A DNA stretch of 31,605 bases from contig DASUBV010000291.1 in assembly GCA_035763085.1 (NCBI GenBank), positions 1-31,605 of the forward strand. The letters run 5' to 3'. Below are positions 1-7,906 of this stretch, one piece after another. The notes below the pieces were generated by a model. The model was not told where the DNA came from, did not search any database, and worked only from the letters and a program-made list of their open reading frames with translations. This DNA comes from DASUBV01 sp035763085. GTDB taxonomy: Bacteria; Actinomycetota; Actinomycetes; Streptosporangiales; Streptosporangiaceae. The position numbers and the translations under genes are program-made. Each line of letters opens with the position of its first letter. Position 1 is the first letter of the stretch.

Positions 1-366
1 TCCCCGTTCCGCAGCACGCCGCTCCCCCCGGCCCGGCGCCTGAGCCAGCCCGGTCCCTGACGCTGCCGCCTGCCAGATTGCGGTAGTGCGTCCGGGCCCG
101 CTCCCCTGCCCGGCACGAGGCTGTTCTCCGAGGGGTGCGCGCGGGCTGCCCTGGGCACGACAGTGATGACCGAACCAGGGCCCGGCGCTTCGCCGGCACG
201 CCTCCCCTGCCGGCGGAGAGGAGCAGGTCGTGGGCACGGACAGGACTGAGTGGCTCGTCCAGCAGGTCACGACACGCCTGCCGGGCCGGGTTCCGGCGGT
301 TCATGGCCGGCGACCAGGTCGGCCCGCCGGCGTGACCGGAGCCGCGCAGCGAGCTGGGACGGCCCC
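1..366. other. Gene-free left edge
   Basis: I see no convincing gene here. Open frames in this stretch are short and compositionally random-looking. A frame entering from the left edge stops at 58-60 and could be the tail of a gene outside the window, but there is too little to support this. No hairpin or promoter stands out. The first credible start is GTG at 367. Confidence 0.4.
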
Positions 367-1086
367 GTGAATGACCTGCTGCGGCTAGCCCTCGACGCGC
401 ACGGCGGGCTGCGCCGCTGGCAGCAGGTCTCCCGGTTCCGCGCCACCGCGTCGATCACCGGCGCCATCTGGGCGCTCAAGGGCAAGCCGGGGCTGCCCGG
501 CAAGGTCATCCTGGACGGCGACGCCCGCCGCCAGCGGCTGACCATGGCCCCGTTCCCGCAGACCGGCCAGTACCTGACCTGGGAGCCCGCCCGCGAGACG
601 ATCAGCGCCGCCGACGGGTCGGTGGTCGCCGAGCGCGCCGACCCGGCCGCCTCGTTCGCGGGCCTGACCCGCCAGTCGCCCTGGGACGACTTCCAGGTCG
701 GCTACTTCGCCGGCGAGGCCAACTGGAACCACTTCACCACCCCGTTCCTGCTGGCCGGCGAGGGCTTCACCATTGAGGAGACCGGGATCTGGCATGAGGA
801 CGGGCGGACCTGGCGGCGCCTGCTGGTCACCTATCCCGACCAGATCGTCACGCACACCCGGCAGCAGACCTACTACTTCGATGACGGCGGCCTGCTGCGG
901 CGGCTCGACTACTCGGTCGACATCCTCGGCGGCGGCCCCGCGGTGCACTACCCGTCGGACTACCGGGAGTTCAACGGGATCATGGTGCCGACCCGGCGGC
1001 GGGTCTACGTCCGCCAGCCGGACGGCTCGCCGGCCCTGGACTCGGTCTCGGTCGCCATTGACATCGCCAGCGTCACCTTCAGCTGA
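367..1086 (+). CDS. Conserved protein of unknown function, 239 aa
   Basis: I do not recognise a characterised function. The predicted product has no signal peptide or membrane helix and is rich in aromatic and polar residues, with alternating patterns typical of beta strands (for example QQTYYFDDGGLLRRLDYSV near residues 165-183). It loosely resembles a family of actinobacterial and proteobacterial hypothetical proteins with a LolA-like lipoprotein-carrier fold, but this is a weak impression. I chose GTG at 367 because the homology-like sequence (NDLLRLALDAHGG) begins there; the same frame is open upstream to 250 but that part is low-complexity Arg/Ser/Ala-rich. No clear Shine-Dalgarno is visible. 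A small GC hairpin follows the stop, so it is probably transcribed alone. Confidence 0.75.
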   Translation: MNDLLRLALDAHGGLRRWQQVSRFRATASITGAIWALKGKPGLPGKVILDGDARRQRLTMAPFPQTGQYLTWEPARETISAADGSVVAERADPAASFAGLTRQSPWDDFQVGYFAGEANWNHFTTPFLLAGEGFTIEETGIWHEDGRTWRRLLVTYPDQIVTHTRQQTYYFDDGGLLRRLDYSVDILGGGPAVHYPSDYREFNGIMVPTRRRVYVRQPDGSPALDSVSVAIDIASVTFS

Positions 1087-1087
1087 C

Positions 1088-1103
1088 CCGGGCGGCGGCC
1101 CGG
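1088..1103 (+). terminator. GC hairpin after the first gene
   Basis: CCGGGC and GCCCGG form a 6-bp perfect stem with a 4-base loop two bases after the TGA at 1084-1086. There is no T-run, as is common for actinobacterial terminators. The short stem could also be a chance product of the high GC content. Confidence 0.35.
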
Positions 1104-1233
1104 CCGGATCTCACGGGTCACCTCGCGCAGGTCCCCGGCGCCGGGCGGCCCTCCCGGCCCGGGGCCATGCAAGCCCCGCACGGGGGAAGGGGAAAGGGAC
1201 TGCCAGGCGGCCGGCCAGGGAAGGAGCCCGGCG

Positions 1234-3060
1234 ATGACGGACACGCCGATCGCCGACTACGCCCTGCTGTCCGACTGCCACACCGCCGCCCTGGTGAGCC
1301 GGGACGGGTCGGTGGACTGGCTGTGCTTCCCGAGGTTCGACAGCCCTTCGGTGTTCGGCCGCCTGCTCGGTGACGCGGGCGGCCACTGGTCGATCCGCCC
1401 GGCGGCGGCATTCCGGGCAACCCGGCGTTACCTGGACAAGACGATGGTGCTGGAGACGACCTTCAGCACCGGCACCGGGTCGGTCACCCTGACCGACGCG
1501 CTCGCCATGGGGGCCAGCGAGCGCGGCCACGACCTCGGCGGCGGCGCCCCTGGCCTGCTGCTGCGCCAGCTCACCGGCCTGCGCGGGCAGGTCGAGCTGG
1601 AGATCGAGTACGTGCCCAGGACCGAGTACGGGCTCATCTGGCCGCTGCTGAGTGTGGCGGACGGCGGCCTGGCCGGCCACGGCGGCGCGGACATCACCAT
1701 GCTGTCGGCGCCGGTCAGCCTGCCGCCGCGCGATGATGGCACCGCCGTCGGCCGGTGCACGATCGGGCGCGGCGAGCGGCTCAGCTTCGGCCTGCATTAC
1801 GGCCATCCCGGCGGCCCGGCGCCGCGCATCTGGACCCCGGATGACCTCGCCAGCCGCCTGGCCGGCACCGTGGCCGCCTGGCAGTCCTGGTCCGACCTCC
1901 ACCAGGGCTACCAGGGCCCGTGGCAGGACCTGGTGCACGGCAGCGGCCGCGTCCTGCAGGCGCTCACCTTCTACCCGACCGGCGCGGTGGTCGCGGCGCC
2001 GACCACCTCGCTGCCCGAGCAGCCCGGCGGCAGCCGGAACTGGGACTACCGCTACTCCTGGGTCCGGGACGCCTCGCTGACCATGGAGGCTCTGTGGGTG
2101 GCGGCCTGCCCCGATGAGGCGCGCAAGTTCCTCAGCTTCCTCAGCACCGCCGCCGCCACCTCGGTCAGCCTCGGCTCCGACCTGCAGATCATGTTCGGCG
2201 TCGGCGGCGAGCGGGACCTGTCCGAGCGGACCCTGCCGCAGCTGCCGGGCTGGCGCGGCAGCGCCCCGGTCCGGGTGGGCAACGGGGCGTGGACGCAGCG
2301 CCAGATCGACGTCTACGGCGAGCTGCTGGCCGCGGTCCACCGGCTGCGCCGCCAGGTCGGCGAGCTCGACCCCGCGACCAGGGCGTTCCTGGTCGCGGTG
2401 GCGGACACGGCGGCGCGCCGGTGGACCGACACCGACCAGGGCATCTGGGAGGTCCGCGGGCCCGCCCGGCACTTCCTGTCCGCCAAGCTGATGTGCTGGG
2501 TGGCGCTGGACCGGGCCATCGCGCTGAGCGGCCAGCTGCACGCCGCCGGCCGGGTGGCGGACTGGTCCCGCACCCGCGAGGAGATTCGCGCGGCCATCCT
2601 GACCCGCGGCTGGAGCGACAAGGCCGGCGCGTTCACCCAGTCCTTCGGGTCCGACGCGCTCGACGCCTCCGCCCTGATGATGCCCATCATGGGCTTCCTG
2701 CCCGCCGGCGAGGAGCGGATGCTGGCCACCATCGAGGCCATCGGGGACCGCCTGACCGACGCCCGCGGCCTGGTCTACCGGTACGACACCCGCACCGGCA
2801 CCGACGGCCTGGCGGGCAGCGAGGGCACCTTCGTGCTGTGCACCTTCTGGCTCGCCCAGGCGCTGGCCATGGCCGGGCGGCCGCGCCAGGCCCGCGAGGT
2901 GTTCGAGCACGCCACCAGCTACTGCAACGACCTCGGGCTGCTGGCCGAGGAGGTCGACCCGGGCACCGGGGAGCTGCTCGGCAACTTCCCGCAGGCCTTC
3001 AGCCACATCGGCCTCGTCAACGCCGCCTGGGCCATCTCCGAGGCCGAGCGCGCCCGCTAG
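1234..3060 (+). CDS. Glycoside hydrolase family 15 (trehalase/glucoamylase-like)
   Basis: A 608-residue cytoplasmic GH15 enzyme of the type that in mycobacteria acts as an acid trehalase and elsewhere as glucoamylase or glucodextranase-like hydrolase. The N-terminal beta-domain starts with the family signature IADYALLSDCHTAALV and DGSVDWLCFPRFDSPSVF. The (alpha/alpha)6 catalytic domain runs from about residue 230 and contains NWDYRYSWVRDA (from residue 269), GIWEVRG with the likely general acid Glu406, and EEVDPGTGELLGNFPQAFSH with the likely general base at Glu572/573. The length matches the family. There is no signal peptide, so an intracellular substrate such as trehalose is more likely than starch. 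ATG 1234 has AAGGAG at 1221-1226. No maltose or trehalose genes are adjacent, so the substrate cannot be set from context. Confidence 0.93.
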   Translation: MTDTPIADYALLSDCHTAALVSRDGSVDWLCFPRFDSPSVFGRLLGDAGGHWSIRPAAAFRATRRYLDKTMVLETTFSTGTGSVTLTDALAMGASERGHDLGGGAPGLLLRQLTGLRGQVELEIEYVPRTEYGLIWPLLSVADGGLAGHGGADITMLSAPVSLPPRDDGTAVGRCTIGRGERLSFGLHYGHPGGPAPRIWTPDDLASRLAGTVAAWQSWSDLHQGYQGPWQDLVHGSGRVLQALTFYPTGAVVAAPTTSLPEQPGGSRNWDYRYSWVRDASLTMEALWVAACPDEARKFLSFLSTAAATSVSLGSDLQIMFGVGGERDLSERTLPQLPGWRGSAPVRVGNGAWTQRQIDVYGELLAAVHRLRRQVGELDPATRAFLVAVADTAARRWTDTDQGIWEVRGPARHFLSAKLMCWVALDRAIALSGQLHAAGRVADWSRTREEIRAAILTRGWSDKAGAFTQSFGSDALDASALMMPIMGFLPAGEERMLATIEAIGDRLTDARGLVYRYDTRTGTDGLAGSEGTFVLCTFWLAQALAMAGRPRQAREVFEHATSYCNDLGLLAEEVDPGTGELLGNFPQAFSHIGLVNAAWAISEAERAR

Positions 3061-3080
3061 CCTCGCAGGGCTCAGCCCAG

Positions 3081-3112
3081 CCGGTGCTTAACCCGGCCGG
3101 CGCTTAACCCGG
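3081..3112. repeat. Tandem 16-bp repeat at a convergent junction
   Basis: Two adjacent 16-base copies, 3081-3096 and 3097-3112, differ only at the fifth base (CCGGTGCTTAACCCGG versus CCGGCGCTTAACCCGG). They lie between the convergent GH15 and MFS genes, and the second copy contains the TAA stop of the MFS gene (3106-3104, minus strand). A local duplication is the simplest explanation. Confidence 0.75.
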
Positions 3113-4645
3113 CGGGCAGCCCTCCGGAACTCCCTGCTGCCCGCCGTGGTGCCGCGGCTTCACGGCGGGCGCGGCCGGGAGCGATGCAGAAACGGGCTCC
3201 GCGCCCGGACGCGGCCGGGACAGCCGGGCCGGCCGCAGCGCGAGGCTGGCGCCCGCGGTCGCCAGCACCGTCACGCCGGCGATCACCAGGCTGATCCGGG
3301 CACCGGGCAGCACGCCGGCCGGGCCCGCGAGCAGCGCGCCGAAGATCGCCACCGCCAGCGCGCCGCCCGCCTGGCGGGCCGTGTTGAGCACCCCGCCGGC
3401 GGTGCCGGCCCGCTCGGCCGGGACGCTGTCCAGCAGCTGCGCGGTCACCGACGGGACGGCCAGCGACCCGCCGCCCGCCACCGGCATCATGAGCAGCGCC
3501 AGCAGCCAGGCCGGCACCGTCCCGGCCAGCAGGCAGACGCTGGCCAGCCCGGCCGCGATGAGCAGCTGCCCGGTGATGATGAGCGGCGCGCGGCCGAACC
3601 GGGCCGCCAGCCGGGCCGCCGAGAAGGTCCCGATGCTGGACAGCATGGTCATCGGCAGGAACGTCAGGCCGGTGGCGGCGGCCGACAGGCCCCGCGCCTG
3701 CTGCAGGTACAGGCTGATCACGAAGATCAGCCCGTACACGGCGACATTCAGCGCGAACCCGACCGCGGCCGAGGCCGCCATCGCCGGCGTGCGCAGCAGC
3801 GGCAGCGGCACCATCGGGTGCCGGCCGCGGGCCTGCGCGGCCCAGAATCCGGCCGCGGCCGCGATCGCCACGGCGAGGCTGAGCAGCACCCGCGGGGCGC
3901 CGAAGCCGCGCGCGCCGGCCTCGATCGCCGCGTAGGTGAGTGCGCCCATGGCCAGCACCGCGGTGCCCTGCCCGGCCCAGTCGACCGCGGCCGGGCGGCG
4001 CGGCGATCGCCCGGCCCGGGCCAGCAGGGCCAGCGCGATCAGCCCGACGGGCACGTTGACGAAGAAGATCATCCGCCAGCTGATCAGGCTCAGCATGCCG
4101 CCGGCGACCGGCCCGCACGCGGAGCCGGCCGCGCCGCCCAGAGCCCACACCGAGATCGCCCGCGCCCGCCTGGCCGGATCCGGGAAAGCCTCGCGGATCA
4201 GCGCCAGGGATGCCGGGACCAGCACGGCGGCGCCCGCGCCCTGCGCCAGCCGGGCCGCGACCAGCACCCCCAGCCCCGGGGCCAGCCCGCAGGCGGCCGA
4301 CGCGGCGGCGAACACCGCCAGCCCGGCGCCGTAGGCCCGCCGGGCGCCGATCCGGTCGGACACCGTGCCGGCCGACAGCAGCAGCGCGGCGAAGATCAGC
4401 GTGTAGCCGTCGGCCACCCACTGCAGCCCGGTCATGCCGCCGCCGGTGCTGCGGCCGATCGCGGGCAGCGCGACGCTGACCACCAGGGCGTCCAGGGTGA
4501 TCACGAAGTACCCGAGCAGCGCGGCGCCGAGGGCGAACCCGGACCGCGCGGCGGGCCGGCCGGCGCCGGGCGGGCCCGTGGCAGGCAGGCCCGCGCTCGG
4601 CAGGACAGCGGCGGCGGACCGGGCACGGGCAGGCAGGACGGGCAC
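3104..4645 (-). CDS. MFS multidrug exporter, DHA2 (14-TM) type
   Basis: A proton-driven exporter of the EmrB/QacA (DHA2) branch of the major facilitator superfamily. Predicted length from GTG 4645 is 513 residues, normal for 14-helix members. Helix 1 carries GYFVITLDALVVSVALPAI; the loop 2-3 motif A appears as SDRIGARR; the motif typical of helix 5 in this group is visible as GPVAGGMLSLISW followed by RMIFFVNVPVGL. I chose the internal GTG because GAGGAG (minus strand, about 4649-4657) sits just upstream and the transmembrane part begins soon after; the longer open frame to 4954 would cross the divergent regulator gene. It is divergent from an MmyB-like regulator, which likely controls it. 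The substrate cannot be inferred. Confidence 0.92.
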   Translation of the reverse strand: MPVLPARARSAAAVLPSAGLPATGPPGAGRPAARSGFALGAALLGYFVITLDALVVSVALPAIGRSTGGGMTGLQWVADGYTLIFAALLLSAGTVSDRIGARRAYGAGLAVFAAASAACGLAPGLGVLVAARLAQGAGAAVLVPASLALIREAFPDPARRARAISVWALGGAAGSACGPVAGGMLSLISWRMIFFVNVPVGLIALALLARAGRSPRRPAAVDWAGQGTAVLAMGALTYAAIEAGARGFGAPRVLLSLAVAIAAAAGFWAAQARGRHPMVPLPLLRTPAMAASAAVGFALNVAVYGLIFVISLYLQQARGLSAAATGLTFLPMTMLSSIGTFSAARLAARFGRAPLIITGQLLIAAGLASVCLLAGTVPAWLLALLMMPVAGGGSLAVPSVTAQLLDSVPAERAGTAGGVLNTARQAGGALAVAIFGALLAGPAGVLPGARISLVIAGVTVLATAGASLALRPARLSRPRPGAEPVSASLPAAPAVKPRHHGGQQGVPEGCPPG

Positions 4646-4747
4646 CGGGAAGCTCCTCAGCGGGGACGGGATCAGCGACTGCTCCAGCCTGCCGGCCGGG
4701 CCGGGCGGGCGGCAGACCGCGCTGTTCCGGGGAGCGGCGTTCCGGGG

Positions 4748-4799
4748 TGTGACAGGGCCCCCCACGGCGGTGCCGGCCGGGCCGGACGGCTGACACACT
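4748..4799. promoter_or_regulatory. Imperfect inverted repeat between MFS exporter and regulator
   Basis: GTGTGACAG at 4748-4756 and CTGACACAC at 4791-4799 match as inverted arms at 8 of 9 positions, 34 bases apart, in the 160-base divergent region. The right arm ends six bases before the regulator start (ATG 4806). A regulator-binding site is plausible, but no clean -10/-35 pair is visible and the spacing is long. Confidence 0.35.
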
Positions 4800-4805
4800 G
4801 GGGGC

Positions 4806-5696
4806 ATGGCAGCTGCGCAGCCCGCCGACGGCGGCACCGAGCTGGGCCGCTTCCTGCGCGCCCGGCGCACCCAGGTGACCCCGGCCGATGCCGGGCTGCC
4901 GGCCGGGACCGGGCTGCGCCGGACCCCCGGCCTGCGCCGCGAGGAACTCGCCACGCTGGCCGGGGTCAGCGTCGACTACTACATCCGGCTGGAGCGCGGC
5001 CGGGAGACCCGGCCCAGCCCGGCCGTGGTCGACGCACTGGCCCGGGCCCTGCGGATGGGCGACGATGAGCACGAGCACCTGCGCGAGCTGGCCAGCCGGG
5101 CCGCCCGCCGCGTTCCCGACCCGCCCGCCGCGCCCAGCCGCAGCGTCCGGCCGGGCGTCCGGCTGCTGCTGGAGACCCTGCGGCCCAACCCGGCTTACGT
5201 GGTCAGCCGGACCAACGAGCTGCTGGCGCACAACCCCGGCGGCCTGCGCCTGCTGGCCGGCATCGACGACTGGCCGGCCCGGCGGCGGAACGTCGCCCGC
5301 TACGCGTTCCTGCACCCGGCGGCCCGCGAGCTCTACGACGACTGGAGCAACCAGGTCCGCAGCTGCGTCGCCCGGCTGCGCGCCCTGGCCGGCACCGACC
5401 CCGACGCCCCGGACCTGGCCGGCCTGGTCGGCGAGCTGCTGCTGAAGAGCCCGGACTTCGCGCGGATGTGGGAGCGCTACGAGGTCGCGGCCAAGCCCTA
5501 CGGGCACAAGACCTACCACCACCCGGAGGTGGGCACCTTCACGCTCGGCTACCAGACCATGCCGCTGGAGGGCACCCAGGGCCAGCGGCTGAATGCCTTC
5601 TTCGCCGAGCCGGGCACCCCGGACTACGACGCCATGGTGCTGCTGGACCTGGCCGCCCGGGAGCCCGCCGCCACTCCCCCCGCGCAGCGGCGCTGA
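4806..5696 (+). CDS. MmyB-like XRE-family transcriptional regulator
   Basis: A 296-residue DNA-binding regulator. Residues of about 10-75 form an XRE helix-turn-helix in the form typical of actinobacterial MmyB-like proteins (TPGLRREELATLAGVSVDYY, then IRLERGRETRPS). The rest is the MmyB ligand-binding domain, recognisable from RPNPAYVVSRTNELLAHNPG and the C-terminal HPEVGTFTLGYQTMPLEGTQ. Members of this family are often divergent from a short-chain dehydrogenase or an exporter and are thought to sense small hydrophobic molecules. Here it is divergent from the DHA2 exporter, which makes that gene the likely target. ATG 4806 is preceded by GGGGGC. Confidence 0.93.
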   Translation: MAAAQPADGGTELGRFLRARRTQVTPADAGLPAGTGLRRTPGLRREELATLAGVSVDYYIRLERGRETRPSPAVVDALARALRMGDDEHEHLRELASRAARRVPDPPAAPSRSVRPGVRLLLETLRPNPAYVVSRTNELLAHNPGGLRLLAGIDDWPARRRNVARYAFLHPAARELYDDWSNQVRSCVARLRALAGTDPDAPDLAGLVGELLLKSPDFARMWERYEVAAKPYGHKTYHHPEVGTFTLGYQTMPLEGTQGQRLNAFFAEPGTPDYDAMVLLDLAAREPAATPPAQRR

Positions 5697-5718
5697 CCGC
5701 GCCGGGCAGCGGGAGCGG

Positions 5719-5749
5719 CTGACCGGGCCGTGACGAGCAGGCGTAACGT
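5719..5749 (+). promoter_or_regulatory. Candidate promoter for a leaderless small gene
   Basis: CTGACC (5719-5724) and TAACGT (5744-5749) form a -35/-10 pair with 19-base spacing. The expected transcription start falls at or next to the GTG at 5758, and no Shine-Dalgarno is present, so the downstream gene would be translated from a leaderless mRNA. Confidence 0.4.
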
Positions 5750-5757
5750 CGTTGCCT

Positions 5758-5994
5758 GTGACGCAAACAGTCTTGCCGGGTGATCTGAGTCCTGGCGACG
5801 TCATCATGCTGCCCGGCGACGACGCCGAGGTCGCCGTCGTGATGATCCGCCTCGGCGAGGGCGGGTTCCGGCTGACGGTATCCGGCCCCGGCCAGCCGGG
5901 CGGCGGCCGCGTGATCGTCGTGACCACCTGGACACCGGTATCCCGGCTGCGCAGGGCCGGCATGATCCCGGCGGGCGGCGCGCCCGGCTGCTAG
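5758..5994 (+). CDS. Small protein of unknown function, 78 aa
   Basis: I do not recognise this family. The product has no signal peptide or transmembrane segment. It starts TQTVLPGDLSPGDVIMLPGD and continues with short beta-like stretches (EVAVVMIRL, FRLTVSGPG, GRVIVVTTWTPV), consistent with a small all-beta domain. Asp/Gly-rich turns dominate. GTG 5758 was chosen because a TAACGT box ends eight bases upstream, suggesting leaderless expression; TTG at 5752 in the same frame is an alternative. It is flanked by the MmyB-like regulator (same strand, 61 bases upstream) and a convergent hydrolase. Coding potential is supported by codon bias and a coherent protein, not by homology. Confidence 0.55.
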   Translation: MTQTVLPGDLSPGDVIMLPGDDAEVAVVMIRLGEGGFRLTVSGPGQPGGGRVIVVTTWTPVSRLRRAGMIPAGGAPGC

Positions 5995-6015
5995 CCCGGC
6001 AGGGTGCCGTGGCGG

Positions 6016-7017
6016 CTAGCCCGGCGCGGCCGCCGCCGGCGCAGGCCCGGCGCAGATCTGAGCCATGAGCTCCCGGACGGCCTGGCAGACCAGTTCCGGA
6101 TCGTCGAGGTGGACGTAGTGGCTGCTGCCCTCGGCGAGGACGTGGCGGCTGGCGGACGACAGCGCGGCCAGCTCATCCTGCATCTCGCGCCAGCCCGGCT
6201 GGTCCTGCCCGGTCGCGGTGATCACGGTGAGCGGGATCGAGCCGAGCCCGGGCGGCTGATCGGTGAGCCCGGCCATCCACAGCATCTCCCGCACGATCGC
6301 TCGCCGCGTGCGGGTCGACAGCATGATCGCGCGCACCGCCGCAGCGTGCTCAGGCAGCGCCATCTCCGCCACGTCTGCCGTCAGCTCCCGGGCCAGCCCG
6401 GCCGCGGCGCCGAGCCGGTACAGGCCCAGGGGCCGCAGCTGCCACTTGAGCACGCTCTGGTAATACGACGACCGGCCGTGGCGCCAGCCGTGCACGCCCT
6501 TGCGGCTGGCCTGCTGCTCGTGGCTGGAATCGACCAGGACCATCCCGGCGACCGAGCCGGGCCAGCGCGCGGCGAACCGGCGGGCGATGATGCCGCCGAG
6601 GGAGTGCGCCACGAGCACGTACGGCGGGGTGATCTGCGCCGCGTTCAGCAGGTCGCGCAGCTCCGCGCCCATGTCGTCCAGGGTGCAGTGCCCGTGCGGC
6701 GGGTCGCTCCAGCCGACGCCGGCCCGGTCATACAGCACCACCCGCATCTCGGCGGCGAGCGCGCGCTGGACGCGGGGCCATGACATGACGCCGTCGGCCA
6801 GCGCGCCCACCACCACGACGGCGGGGCTGCCCTGGCCGGCCTCGAGCAGGTGTAAGCGGCGGCCGCCGATATCGACCAGCTGGCCGGGCGGCGGGAACCG
6901 CCGGCGGTCCCGGGCCGCCGCGGCTTCCTGGAACGCCGAGCTGGCTAACCCGGCGGCGGCCATGATGGCGGCACCGGAGAGCGCCGCGCGCGTGAGCTTT
7001 GTGTGGTGTATCGGCAC
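6016..7017 (-). CDS. Alpha/beta-fold hydrolase with N-terminal hydrophobic segment
   Basis: A 333-residue alpha/beta hydrolase (AB_hydrolase_1 type). The nucleophile elbow is AHSLGG, the strand before it contains VVLYDRAGVGWSD, an acid candidate is in LVDSSHEQQ, and the catalytic His is in GSSHYVHLDDPEL near the C-terminus. The N-terminus from the chosen GTG 7017 has a basic stretch followed by AALSGAAIMAAAGLASSAF, which looks like a signal or anchor segment, so export or membrane attachment is likely. The frame is open further upstream, but that would overlap the preceding gene. It lies 40 bases downstream of the metallo-beta-lactamase-fold gene on the same strand, probably one transcript. 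Substrate unknown; ester, lactone or epoxide hydrolysis are all possible. Confidence 0.85.
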   Translation of the reverse strand: MPIHHTKLTRAALSGAAIMAAAGLASSAFQEAAAARDRRRFPPPGQLVDIGGRRLHLLEAGQGSPAVVVVGALADGVMSWPRVQRALAAEMRVVLYDRAGVGWSDPPHGHCTLDDMGAELRDLLNAAQITPPYVLVAHSLGGIIARRFAARWPGSVAGMVLVDSSHEQQASRKGVHGWRHGRSSYYQSVLKWQLRPLGLYRLGAAAGLARELTADVAEMALPEHAAAVRAIMLSTRTRRAIVREMLWMAGLTDQPPGLGSIPLTVITATGQDQPGWREMQDELAALSSASRHVLAEGSSHYVHLDDPELVCQAVRELMAQICAGPAPAAAAPG

Positions 7018-7057
7018 CTTCGTGACGGTACATCCCGGTCCGGCATCACGGTAGACC

Positions 7058-7906
7058 CTACGGCCGCCCGGCACGCGCGCCCGGCATGCTTTCCCCGGCC
7101 GGGGCGCCGCGCGGGCTGAGCTCGCGCAGCATTGCCTCGAGCACCGCCTGATCCGGCCCGACGAAGGGGTCAGCGTGCGGAGCATCCAGGAGCGTGGCGA
7201 CCGGGCCGCTGATATCGCCGGTGAGCGGGGGCAGGTGGGTGCTCAGCACGGCAGCGGGCGCGAACTCACGCAGCGGCTGGAACGAGGCAGCGAACTTGGC
7301 TTCATCGACGTTCTGCACCCACGGGCTGTCGACGTTGGCCCACAGCAGCTGCCCGGCGCGCATGTCGGCCTTGTCCACGGCCGCGGCGCTGTGCGCGCTG
7401 GCCAGCTCGGCCGTCGCCTGCGGCGCGCCGAAGCAGTCCGAGCTGAGGCAGATGCCCGTGCTGGAGTCGAAGATTCCCACGGTGGCCGGATTGTCGAACA
7501 GCGGCGGCCGGAAGCCGGTCAGCTGCCGGTCACCGGCATCCAGGACCTGGCCCGGATTGAGCAGGTAGATCCGGTCCATCGGCAGCGGGTGCTCGCAGGA
7601 CATGATCCCGGCGCCGAGGAAGGTGGTGACCACGCGGGCCCGCGGGGCTGCGTCCAGCAGCGGGAACAGTCCGCCGGTGTGGTCGCGGTCGGGGTGGGTC
7701 AGCCAGATCCAGCGGACGTCAGCCGGGTCGGTCACCTCGGCCAGCGCCGCGAGGAAGTCCCGGTCGGGCAGGCCGAGGCCGGTGTCCACCACGACCGGCT
7801 CGCTGGCGTGGATGACGAAGGCGTTGACCGGCAGGAAGCCCAGTCCGGGCACCTCCAGGTAGTCGCTGAGGACGCTGACGTCCGGGTGCGCGCGATAGGT
7901 ATGCAT
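7058..7906 (-). CDS. Metallo-beta-lactamase-fold protein, flavodiiron-like
   Basis: A 282-residue metallo-beta-lactamase-fold protein. The metal motif is HPDRDH (residues 71-76), an HxDxDH form instead of the usual HxHxDH. The following pattern LFDNPATVGIFDSSTG then CLSSDCFGA resembles the oxygen-reducing diiron domain of flavodiiron proteins (HxExDH, then H, D, H), with Asp157 and His224 (LSTHLPP) in place. The position where flavodiiron proteins carry the middle His appears to be Asp138. There is no flavodoxin domain. It may bind iron or another metal in a hydrolase, or act as an oxidoreductase with a separate partner. ATG 7906 follows GGGGGG (7911-7916 on the complement). It is probably co-transcribed with the downstream hydrolase. 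Confidence 0.88.
   Translation of the reverse strand: MHTYRAHPDVSVLSDYLEVPGLGFLPVNAFVIHASEPVVVDTGLGLPDRDFLAALAEVTDPADVRWIWLTHPDRDHTGGLFPLLDAAPRARVVTTFLGAGIMSCEHPLPMDRIYLLNPGQVLDAGDRQLTGFRPPLFDNPATVGIFDSSTGICLSSDCFGAPQATAELASAHSAAAVDKADMRAGQLLWANVDSPWVQNVDEAKFAASFQPLREFAPAAVLSTHLPPLTGDISGPVATLLDAPHADPFVGPDQAVLEAMLRELSPRGAPAGESMPGARAGRP

Noticed and set aside
1111..3006. Long minus-strand open frame (631 codons) opposite the GH15 gene
   Set aside because: It mirrors GC-biased codons of the real gene; its product is rich in Gly/Ala/Arg/Gln low-complexity sequence and has no family motif.
3146..5068. Long plus-strand open frame (640 codons) opposite the MFS gene
   Set aside because: Arg/Gly/Gln-rich composition without motifs; the minus strand has a complete 14-helix transporter and a ribosome binding site.
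3072..5963. Very long minus-strand open frame (963 codons) spanning two genes
   Set aside because: It overlaps the well-supported MmyB-like regulator and the MFS gene in another frame and shows only low-complexity sequence.
5991..6025. Direct repeat CTAGCCCGGC at 5991-6000 and 6016-6025
   Set aside because: Both copies contain a stop codon of a flanking gene and the sequence is typical local GC-rich composition; no sign of mobility or a binding site.
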